A stretch of 64,000 nucleotides of DNA from Diphasiastrum complanatum. Lineage: Eukaryota; Streptophyta; Lycopodiopsida; Lycopodiales; Lycopodiaceae. Every line of letters begins with the position of its first letter. Position 1 is the stretch's first letter. This document shows positions 47,417 to 57,800 of the stretch, piece by piece. Made by a program: the position numbers and the translations under genes. The stretch spans positions 6,276,820-6,340,819 of the forward strand of contig CM055102.1 of assembly GCA_029204225.1 (NCBI GenBank), in the 5' to 3' direction. The notes below the pieces were generated by a model. That model searched no databases. It was not told the DNA's origin and was given only the letters and a program-made list of their open reading frames with translations.

Positions 47417-48863
47417 TTAGAAGTGTCTAAAAAATCCAGCTACAAACAAGGAACTTTTGAGACTCCAATAGAGAATGATGTCCATGAAGGATATTTCACC
47501 ACCTCTTAGAGGATCCCTTACAAGATGTTCCATAAATGTGTCTATATACATGTAGCACACTTCAAAACTAAACATCATGCCAAGCCATTGATTCCAAGGC
47601 ATTTTGTGCACTTGAAGATACATCAATGAAAATATTAAGTGCATAAATAATGTTGCCAAAGACAACTTGTCTTGCTTGATCCATATGATTGAGCCTAGAT
47701 GGCTCCATCTTGATACTCAAGATTCTTCTTGGAGTCCTCGGGTCTTGAGCTTGCTCCTCCACTTGACTTGACTCCAAACCATCAATGAATTGAATAAGGT
47801 GTTGATCCAAAGGTGCTTCTTCAAGTTTACAAATCTTCCACTCTTGAAAGATCACATTTCCACCATTGACAAATTCTTTGGCTGAAAACAAGTAGATTCT
47901 ACAATCTCTACTTGAAGAGCAAAACACTAACATTATTCCTATCATTGAAATAGGATAATCTTTGGTCCTTACATTGGAATGGTCATGCTCAAAGCATGTG
48001 GACCCAAAGATTTCCAATACAATTGATGTTTCATCTTTTATGACACTATTCAAACTATTACAAAAATAGTTATCCAATGAAATTGCTTTATCAACAACAA
48101 ATGTAGATTTCAAAGCATCCCATTTCATTGTCTTGTCATACAAAGCAATAAACACCATGAATCTTAAAGGTAAGAAACAAATCACCTCATGTCTACTAAT
48201 ACTTTCCAAAAAGTATTCAAAGATAGTAGACTCTCCAATGCTCACCACCCTTGCAAGATGCACACTTGAATGGACAATTTGCATGCAATTTGATGACTCG
48301 GACATTGTCATTGAGGACTCCCTTGGAACTCTCATGCTTTGAGGCTGATCCTCAAGATCTTCCTCCTTTTGATGCTCCTCCTCAATGCAAGCAAGATCAC
48401 ACTTTGCCAAGATCTCCTCTTGAGTGATCTCCTCCTTTGCCAAGCTCATTCTTTCAAAAGCAACACTAGCTTCCAACTTAAACAATCTTCCATGTTTAAA
48501 TCCCTTTGCAATGCAAACATCATTCTTCAAGATGAAACAAACACCATGCTTAAAGTGGACATCCAAACCACTTTCTAAGAGTAGACCAACACTAAGCATA
48601 TTCTTGGTGATTGATGGTACATAAAGGACATTTTCTAGATCCATGCATTTTGAGGATTCTAGATACAAAGAGATGGTGCCAACACCATCTATCCTACACT
48701 CTTCATCATTTGCAGTAAAGACAAACTTTTTAGCATCATTGAAAGAGTGTAAGGTTGAGAAAAAGTCCTTTTCACAAGACATGTGGGAGCTAGCCCCACT
48801 GTCGATCCACCAATTGTCTCTTGAATTGCTATTGCTTGTTGGTAAGGATGTAAATGCCATCAA
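47417..48863 (-). pseudogene. Diverged protease-integrase frame (431 codons) without catalytic residues
   Basis: Codons 1-150 keep a normal Copia protease start (WWIDSGASSHMS) and the GAG_pre-integrase lead-in (NVLYVPSITKNMLSVG, HGRLFKLEASVA). The integrase zinc His and Cys residues are then gone. The core still aligns in frame with the complete element: MQIVHSSVHLARVVSIG against FQLVHSDIHSSSTTSNG (catalytic Asp to Ser), then IFGSTCFEHDHSNVRTKD against IFGCTCFVNITLDDRTKE, and NGGNVIFQEWKI against the SRDVIFHEEN block. About 430 codons remain open despite this divergence. A last frame at 47417-47665 ends with SFMDIILYWSLKSSLFV, matching SFKDITLYRKLIGSLIWL; everything between is deleted. It cannot catalyse integration or reverse transcription. 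Confidence 0.75.
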
Positions 48864-48917
48864 GAATACATCTACTTCATCCTCCTCCTCCTCCTTTGCA
48901 AGGTTTCCTTGTTTGTC

Positions 48918-49730
48918 CTACTCCACTTGTGCTCTTAGCCTCTTGTAGCATTCAGATGCATAATGCCCCTTCCTTCCACAAAAGAAGCATTTTTGCTTTG
49001 ACTTGTCCTTTGAGCTTGATGCATCATCCTCTTCTTTGGCCTCCTTTGGATGCTTCTTCTTTCCATTGGTCTTCTTTTTGCCCTTGAATGAGAAATTGGC
49101 TTTCTCATCACCATCCTGCAACGACAAGGAACTCATCCTAGATTTTGCATGGAGCATCCTACACTCTTCAGCCACTAATACACTATGAAGTTTTTCTATA
49201 GTTGGCAAAACTTTGGACCAAATTTGCAAAGTCATCTCCTAGACCATTAAGGACAATTTGTACAAGCTCTTCATCATGAATCTTCTCTCCAATGGAAGCC
49301 AACTCCCTATTTAGAGACTTGATTCTAAGTACATAATCCTATGCACTCTCCTCACTTCTCCTCATGCTTTGCAAAATTTGATTTCTAAGCATAAGAACTC
49401 TAGAAGTGTTGCTAGACTCATAGATTGATTTTAAAGACTCCCAAGCCTCTTTAGCATTAGTACAACTGATACTTCTCTCAACAAATCATTGCTCACATTC
49501 ATCTTCACACAATGAAGTGCAAGCCTAGATCTCTTCTTGTATCTAGCTAACTCCTGTGCACCTAGAGGTTCATCTTCATCTTCAATCAAGAACTCATAAA
49601 GGTCTTGGAGCACCAAGAGTGACTCCATTCTAACCTTCCAAATAGCATAATTTGTAGAATTCAACCTCTCACTAGCTTCTAGAAGGTATGCTCCAGCAGA
49701 TCCCATCTTACTAGTGACTTCTACAAACAA
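48918..49730 (-). pseudogene. Gag of the second RT-less Copia derivative
   Basis: The likely start is MGSAGAYLLEASERLNST near 49707, with UBN2-type gag to about 49440 (YAIWKVRMESLL, CVKMNVSNDLLREV). Frame breaks occur near 49460 and 49240. It resumes at 48918-49235 with a Lys-rich segment and an intact zinc knuckle CFFCGRKGHYASEC near 48990. A stop at about 48918 separates it from the protease frame. In such derivatives gag is often the best-kept part; here it is broken at two points. Confidence 0.8.
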
Positions 49731-50503
49731 GAAATAAATTTGATTGACTTGAAACTCACAAAGGTCTCACACTTGCAGTGTTTCACTCAAATTTGATTTC
49801 TAGTCCAACAAATGGACTTATAATCACAGTTCTATCACTCCCTCACAAAGCTGGAATGAAGATAAGATGAAGTGAAAACTACTTTCAAACAAATCTTGCC
49901 AAGAAATGGATTTGATTGTCTCTAGAAACTCACTAAGGTCTCTCTCTTGTAGTTTTTCACTCAAATTAGATTTCTAATCCAACAAATGGACTTATAATCT
50001 CAGTTCTAGCACTCCCTCACAAAGTTGGAAAGAAGATAAGATGATGTGAAATCTACTTACAATCAAATCTTGCCAATTTTGGCTATTTTTGGACAAAAAA
50101 ATGGCTTTCTTCCTTCTTGGTGTACTTTCAAGACCTGTTTTTAACCTTAATAGGACTTGAACTCAGCCTAGATTAATTAGATTCCATGAAACAAATTCAA
50201 ATCTAATCAATGGCAAATGATCTTGGTAGATTATCCTAGGATCTCCACCAAAATTTACACCAACAGCTCACAAATTGAATTTTTTTGGATCAAATGAATA
50301 CCATGCATTAAATGCAGGTTCAGAGGTGCCCACACATGTGGACAGTACGGATTTGGACCCCTACCAAGTTTGGGATCAAATCTCCTCACCAAAATCAAGA
50401 TTCTAGCTTGCCCTCTCAATACTAGTTTTTAGCACCAAAACTTGCTAAAAATGGATTTGCATTAGAATAATGGCTTATGCTCTTGTACTTGGCTCTGATA
50501 CCA

Positions 50504-51206
50504 TGTGAAAGTATTGTACTTTAAGACCATAAATGGATCAACAAAAGATCCACAAGAGTGATTGGATGCTTGCTTAACAATCTATCAAAAAACTAGACAC
50601 AAAAAAGTTGATCTAGATTGGCAATTTGACAAACAACAAGCATTAACAAGCAAAAGCATTGATAAACATTGAAATCCGAGCCCACACGTGTGTAATACAA
50701 GCTTTAGTACGGCCTTCAACCTGAGAAACAAGTAGAAATTGATTTGGTTTTATTTGGATCACAAAAACTCAATGTACATAGTGAACTAGCTTGAGATTGC
50801 CAATGAGCTCCAAAAATTTTCTTTTTTCTCACTATGGAGAGAGGGAATACATAGCAAATTCAACTTCCTTATTGAAGTTAGATGGATTTCCAGCATGTAA
50901 TAAGGAAGTTAACTCACTCTCCTTGACCTAAAATGAAACCCTAGTCTATTTCCTAGAGTTATGCTTGGTAGGTAGCTAGTTGGTCAAATTTTCACCTTAA
51001 ACTTAGGTGTAGGTCCTATAAAGTAGGGATGACCACCAAATAGACATGACCAACTCTCTTGACTTGACCTAACCTACATTAGGATGGGTTTCCCATGTGG
51101 CATCATGGCCTCACATGTGTGGGACCCACTTGTGTACACAATTTACACTATATTACATGGTTTTTTTTATCAAGCTAGATTTGCCAATTTTTGGCAATTC
51201 TTCACA
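50504..51206 (-). repeat. 5' LTR of the second RT-less Copia derivative
   Basis: 703 bases, from TGTGAAAGTATTG to GGCAATTCTTCACA. It contains CACACGTG (near 50685) and CACATGTG (near 51110) motifs. The last 98 bases match 47263-47360 with few differences. Confidence 0.8.
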
Positions 51207-51214
51207 ATAAGCTT

Positions 51215-52023
51215 GCAGCATCACAATGTATCTCCAAAATAGGAGTCTTACCATTGTTGTACATAAGATAACACCTAAAAAGACATTTACAAAGAAGAAG
51301 TCAAAAGTGAGCCATTTGCATGTAACGCCTTTTGTTCGCATTCGTAAGGAAGATATGGATAAGCTTGATGTAAAAGAATTGAAGTGTATCTTCCTAGGTT
51401 ATGATGATCGTGTGAAGGGCTATAGGTCCTTTGGAGATAAAAATGCATACTAGCCATGACGTTATCTTTGATGAATCTATGATGTACAAGGATGAGGATG
51501 TTGAGAAGACCGATGCATCAAGTACCAAAGATGGTGTTGTGAGAATTCTTCTTGATGATAGACCTATAATGAATATTCCTTATAATGGACATGGTAATGC
51601 ACCTTGTGATACCACCTCACAACTTCGTGAAACAGGATGGAAGAGGGATAAGCAATTGGATCCAAGAGGATTGTGGTTGCAGATGACAAACGTAAGGAGA
51701 CAGAAGTACCTTGGGATATATTCTAGGTGACAAGCATAAAGAGAAAGTAGTACCTTGGGATACATTCTCACCTAGATGCAGATCACCTGACATGAAGCTC
51801 CCTAAATGGTTTGAAAGATTGATGGAGAGCCACGATATGGATGACTTTCCTTAATCATCCATCTAAGGAGAGCTACAAAGATCAACAAGAGAGAAGACAC
51901 AACCTGATAAGTATGAAACTAATCACACTCTCTTATCAAGTATCATTCAAGGCAAAGAACCTTCAACTTATGAGGATGCGAAGGATGAAACATTTGGATA
52001 AAATCCATGAGAGAAGAGATTGA
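51215..52023 (+). pseudogene. Copia integrase C-terminus and pre-RT scrap
   Basis: Contains KKTFTKKKSKVSHLHVTPFV and LDVKELKCIFLGYDDRVKGY, matching the Copia block TGKKPxVxHLRVFG...KKGIFVGY. It continues HDVIFDES. After frame changes comes ELQRSTREKTQPDKYE near 51870 and PSTYEDAKDE near 51965, which precedes the RT in Copia polyproteins. No RT follows. It is interrupted on its left by the LTR ending at 51206. Confidence 0.75.
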
Positions 52024-52784
52024 TATTTTTGAAGGCAACAAAAAATAAATGCCTAGCTATTTCACGTAGCACGTCGACATGCTATGTTTGGAGGCTACAA
52101 AAAATATTTTAGAATAATGTTTTAAGTCACATTTTGGTTTTCAAATGTTGCAAAATACATTTTCTATTTTATAATTTGGTGTTTTCAACCTATCAAACTT
52201 GTAATGTATCCAAAAACATATGATATAATACCTTAAAATTGGATATTATTCATGGCATTACTGGTTTGATACTTGAATTGCCACATAGACTAACACAATT
52301 TGGTATTGCATTATCATATAGATTATATAATTTGTTTTACATGAGAATTAAATGATTGTGAATGATTCACATTATACAATGGCTCATGCTATGACGTCCA
52401 CACCTTTTTTGATATTGGAAAATGAAAAGTCAAATTTTATAATGTGACAAATAAGAAAAAAAAAAACTTGACACAATAGATAATTATTAGTACAAGGTCG
52501 AGACAACCAATGTCAGTTCCAAAGTTCTGCCATTAAGGTCTTCACAAGTGACGTGTTTGTTTGCATTGAAATCCATTGAAAATTTTGCATCTAGTCAATA
52601 TCTTCTTATAGTAAAACACATAATGCAGTTAATATTATATGGGATGTCATATGCTACATAATCGCTAAACCATGGGTAAAATGAAATTCACAAAACTCGC
52701 AAAAAAATTACTCGCAGATTGTGAAAACCTGTCAACCCATAAGGCAGGCAAGAAGGAAAAAAGGCAAGACTCGAGCACCACTTC
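52024..52784. other. No gene recognised
   Basis: AT-rich and without supported coding frames. It contains an A10 run near 52457 and ends at the GC-richer LINE-like segment. Confidence 0.5.
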
Positions 52785-53300
52785 CTAAGCGGGAAGGTCT
52801 TCGACAGCCTGGGAGGCGAGAGCACAGCATTCTTTCATAGGACTAGCCTCGGACGAGGCATTGCCCTGCAGGATCACTGCGACAGGAGGAGATGGAGCCA
52901 GACTGCGACAGCTGATTAAGCAGTAGCAAAGGGAGTCGACGGAGTGAAGCGTTGTCTTACCCTCCGTAACAGCACACAGGGGAGGGGGCGAGTTGACAGG
53001 AAAGGGGACAGCTCGATCACCAGGCAAAAGGAGGGCTGCAGCGCACAAGCCAAAACGCCGAACAGGAACGAGGCAAGTAGCAACCATGTGTCCCAACCGC
53101 CAACACCTGAGACAAGAGTTTGGCAACCCTTTGAAGACAATTTGTTGGATGTAGATTCTCCCTGCACAGAAAAATCGAAGCTGTTCGACAAGAGCGTTAG
53201 CTAGGTTCCAAAGGATGCAAGCTCGATGGTGTGGAGAGGGGTTGTTAAGCAAACAAAAAAACTTTACCAAGGGTTGAGATTCAGTTTGAAGCTTCCACAT
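52785..53300 (-). pseudogene. LINE ORF1-like (zinc knuckle) fragment
   Basis: A 171-codon frame contains GLPNSCLRCWRLGHMVATC with a CX2CX4HX4C knuckle of the type found after DUF4283 in plant L1-type ORF1 proteins. Before it, ILWNLANALVEQLRFF resembles the region preceding the knuckle. The C-terminal half is not recognisable. The local GC content is higher than in the neighbours. It is on the strand opposite the LINE RT at 61.9-63.3 kb, so the two are probably from different insertions. Confidence 0.45.
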
Positions 53301-54754
53301 TGAAATAAGTTGTTCGCCTTGGTCTCAATCATTTGTGGAGGTGGCTAATACGACAAGGATCACATCTGAGGGATGTGATTAGAGAGGAAACAACAGTGTT
53401 CCTCTCAAGTTCCTCCACATTCAAAACAATTACTTAGGTCATCTATGGTCTTTGCCATAAATGTAGCTACAATGAACCAGCTATAAAAGGTGCATGTCAG
53501 GGATAACCTCCATGAATGCAAATCATTTAACATCTATTATTGTTCAATGTGATTAAAAAACCTTAATCTCTTTGTTGTAAGCAAGTACAACAATGACGAT
53601 AATTTGATACAGTCCATAACACTAGAAATGTTGTGTTTTATTTATCTTAACAAATCCATGGGCGTTTGCCTCATGGGTGGACTCTTGCATTTAGAATTTT
53701 TCAATGGAATGATTATTCAAATAGATGTCCAAGTTGGTTGCATCATCATAATATTCATATTCCTGTTGTTTTTCCTTCCACGTCCGTGAAGAAAGAAGAT
53801 ACACAAAAAATGTTGTAGACCTAAAATACTATCTCACATGCTTGCAAATTGATAGCAAGTAGTTTTGGTTATTCAAAATGGCAGACAATATTAGGGCTCA
53901 ACACAATACTAGATTAAAAGGAAGAGGACCAAGATGGAAGTAAACAAAAAGTGGACAAAGAAACAAGATTGATATCACATATTCAGGCTGGTGCTATTAT
54001 TTTCCTAAACAATTCGACTTGTCATCACCACGAAATACTAGGATAGAATATAGCTTTCAGTTTGCAACAAATCTTTTTACAGTCTTTAGCTTTCCAATTA
54101 CAATGAAAAATTTCAAACTTTGTTCGTTATTATAACTTTCATGAGGTTAAAAAGTTAAGTTACTGAGCCATTACCACCAATTCTATTGTCAAAACATGTT
54201 CGTATGTGATTGAACTCAATTGCAATGCTGTTGCCTAATCAATTGTTTCCTTCTTGCCCTTGCATGATTGTTAATACAAATCTACTGAAAGGGTCAAAGC
54301 TTCCTGTGCTATCACATTTCACAACAGCGGAGACAAAGACTTCCACCATTTGATAAGCTCTTACCTGCACCCTCATTCATGTCAGGCCACACCATAACTG
54401 ATGCATCCAGAATCATGAGATAATTATTATATAAAGTCACAAGCAGCAACTCAGAAGTACATATTCTGTCACAGGGGTTCTAGCACAGTACAGGTAGCCC
54501 ACTCTCCAAAAATTTTAAGGTAGCCTATTTCCGGGGAGAATGGCATCTCGTGCCAGTCACCACCAAGTAGTATAGTGATCATATAAAAAATACTTTCATT
54601 CTGGCCTAATCCTAAGCCTTCAAGAGTTTGAATGAAGATAAAAAATATTCAAATCTGGTTTCAGTAGTAGGCAAGGAGTCAGTCGTCCTTGATGCCCATT
54701 TTTTACTTGTTGCTAATTTACTTTGATCACCATATCAATATCTGGAATGACCAG
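53301..54754. other. Downstream flank and probable 3' UTR of the thioredoxin reductase gene
   Basis: No other gene is seen. The part next to 54754 should contain the 3' UTR of the - strand gene. No clear AATAAA signal was located on that strand in the first 450 bases, so the polyadenylation site is unknown. Confidence 0.45.
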
Positions 54755-54825
54755 CTATGCGTATTTCTCTTGCTGGATTCCATGCTCCTGTAAAAAATGC
54801 TCTGCTTCTAAAGCAGCCATACAAC
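54755..54825 (-). CDS. Last exon of thioredoxin reductase
   Basis: Reads [15 protein letters not shown], then seven more codons and TAG. The acceptor reads TTGCAG and the phase matches the donor at 63742. No other CMAAL-type sequence was noticed in the intervening 8.9 kb. Confidence 0.9.
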
Positions 54826-57800
54826 CTGCAACCAAGAAGTCACACTTAAACTTTAGAAAACACCTTACATTAAAGCAGATAAGGTTTCCTTCCAATACTA
54901 GGGATGCTGAGAAAATGCGAACAGCAGTCTAGATACTCTCTCAACAACAAATTCAGCCATCCTATCAATTGAAATACACAGCTCAGCACAGCCCTCACAT
55001 TGAAGAAAGGAAGGGAATCTGCAACTGGAATCGATCATTTGAAGATTTTTCTCCAATTCAAGCATATTAAGAATATGAAGGTAATCTGCAAATGGAATCG
55101 TTTCTTTTGAAGATTTTGGGCAACTCAACCTTTTTTTGAATAATATGCCACCAGTAAGTCAGTTCTTGGAATGTTTTAGAACCTAATACATTGTGCTGTT
55201 GGATTCTGTACATTCTTTCACATGTGGCACAGCTTCTCATACAAGCTTGGATGCCCATTTGGAGAAATTTGAGTGTAGGAAGGGGCCTACACTTGACTTG
55301 CAATCTAGGGCCAATGAACTAGGGTATGTATCCATTGTCGAGAAGCTTCTGTTTGAGACACAAAAGATAAGAAGTCTCTCAACTTAGTGGTAGGATACAC
55401 GCAACTTTTCTGTGACAGATTAGAAGTTTTTTAGAGCTTTCTTTTCAGAAAACCTATGAACTCTGCATACGTCTCATATACTCGGCTCACTTATGTTATT
55501 TCATTCTCGGTGTCATAGTTGCATCAGGACGCGTTCCGACAGCCCCAGCTTTTTGGAATGCTAGCAATTCCTTACTATGGAACGTCATATGGAAAATTCT
55601 CTAAATTTTGACTACTTTTTCATAATAACCACCGAAGGCTGATTTTGGGCTTGAAATAGACTCTAGATTAATTAGTATGAAAGAGCATTCAGTGGGAATA
55701 TGTGCGTTTACTTTCCGCCGTTAACAGTCACTGGTTTGAATGAACCTAGATTCAATGGCTGGAAATTGAAGCAGGTGTTGCACTAAATGCCTGCTCTGCC
55801 TAGTTATCTACTTTCCATGAATGAAGAAAATTCACAGAAATCATACTTTAGTGCACTTAGCTTGCAGAAAAGACTACTTGACAACAATTTGCACATGCAT
55901 GCAGATTCGGAAGGAGAATGACACAAAATATTCATAAGACTGTTCCAGTCGCTATAGACCAAAGCTCCAGCTCAGCTCCAAATTCTCGCTCTAGGGCTTG
56001 TGCATGTACCCAAAATAAGCATTCTTTCACTATTTATCGCCATCTCACCCCTAGTGGTTTGCTCAACCTTTCATGCTTTCTTCTCAGCTCACCGAACCTT
56101 TAAGCAAAGAGCTGGAATAGAAGATGGACAAAGTGAAGATAGACAACGAGCAGATGGACAAGCTGGAGACGTAGACTGAGACGATTGAAAATTTGAAGAC
56201 ACATAGTGAGAAGATGGACAAGCTGAGCACAGCAAGAGAGAGAATTGACAGGCCCATGAAAGACAGCAAGGAGATGGATAAGCTGAAGCCATAGAGTTTG
56301 AAGACTCTTGAGCAAACTAAAATGCATCACAGCCTTTAAAAAATGGAAAGACACTATATAGTGGATGCATGAAGAGTTTAATGTCAGATATTTAATAAAG
56401 ATGTAGAAATTGATTGTATCGGCAAAAAGTTTGTACATGAACCCTCTGCAATTTTTTTTCTAAAAATAGCGAGGCCTGCATCGAGCTGATTCTAGAGCCT
56501 CCATTGAGCTACATCTGGGACCTACATCGAAGTTAGATGCAATTTTTTAAAAAAAAAAATTTGGTTTTTTTTGGGCAATATGGGTATCAGATGAAAGCTC
56601 TAATTAAGAGCATTATTACTATGTAGTTTGCCAACTGTTTCGGGTGCAGGATGGTCCAGTTCAGGTGCATTAATCCATGTTGGGTTCTGTCAAGGATAAA
56701 AATTCAAAACTAACCTCTAGCCTGTTTGTTACGATCAAATGGTCCTAATAAGTGTGTTTTCGCTCGGAGTTGGAAGGCCAAATCATGAAGAGGCCTTACT
56801 GTCGGGGCCGGAGTCTACCGGCAGACCCCTAAACCCTGCCGTTAGGGGGGCGTTTCCCCCAAACCCCCCACCGGGGGGCTACCGCCCCCCGAACCCCCTG
56901 AGCATTTATTGAAAACCAGAGCAAATAACAACCAAATAGCTATTGAAAATAAGATTTGTTTGTGCCCCATCTACTGCACTTTTGAGAGGCAAAACGCTGG
57001 TTTGACCATTGATCCCCTAAAAAAATTTCAGCCATAAGCTATTTTTCCAAAAAAAAAGAACAAAACAAAACAAAACAAAATTGTACGATTCTGGTCTGAG
57101 AAATGCAGTTTCCGAAACGCGTCTCCTCAGAAACGCATTTCTGTGCATCTATGCATCCAACTAATACACGCATTATCTTTGACTAGTAGATAGCAGGTGA
57201 GGTAGGTATGGTAGGTGAGTAAGTGGGGTAGGCAAGGTTAGGTGAAACTAAAGAGAGAGGAATAGAGAAGGCTATAAAAGGAAGCTAGTATTGAGCTAAT
57301 TCAAGTTCTGTATAGCACGATAATGTTGCCATTTTGAGTCAAGACCTCATTGTACTTCATATTTTTTTTTAAAGTGATCTCTCTTCATTGCCTATGCTAT
57401 CATTATATATTAATGATGAGTGATAAGTTATTACTATAGGTGTGTACTTCATTTGAAACCATTTTGGGGATTTAGGGCTTCCATAGGGACCCACCTTTTA
57501 GGGGCAGTTGAGGATACATAAAAAGCCAGAAAATTTTATTCATGAGCCACTGGTCTGTGAGGAGGGCAGATAAACTGGAAACTGGATGGGATCTTCAAGT
57601 AGTTCATACCGTAAAAAAGCAAGCAGAAATCTCTAGCGGATTTCCCAGTTGTGAAGTTCTAAATAGGTTATATGCAAGAGTTCGAGAATTGTGCAGAGAA
57701 ACTGCTCTAGGCCATATTCATTTTTCAGCTACAGACATCAAGAGACTTCTTTCTGGATAAATTTGCTGAAACTGTGAAAGGTAAACTCGAACAGTTTTAG

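Larger units (their letters stand above)
47263..51206 (-). mobile_element. Second RT-less Copia derivative with truncated 3' LTR
   Basis: The 5' LTR is 50504-51206 with a perfect primer site TGGTATCAGAGC at 50503-50492. The 3' LTR is only 98 bases (47263-47360), preceded on the element strand by TTTGAGGAG. Between them are a gag, a diverged protease-integrase frame and a few RT/RNase H-region codons. The core RT and all of RNase H are missing. The right flank is a + strand Copia scrap and the left flank a DUF7869 remnant, so no target duplication is seen. Confidence 0.8.

Noticed and set aside
52944-53204. + strand frame opposite the LINE-like knuckle
   Set aside because: Shadow of the - strand frame that has the CX2CX4HX4C motif.
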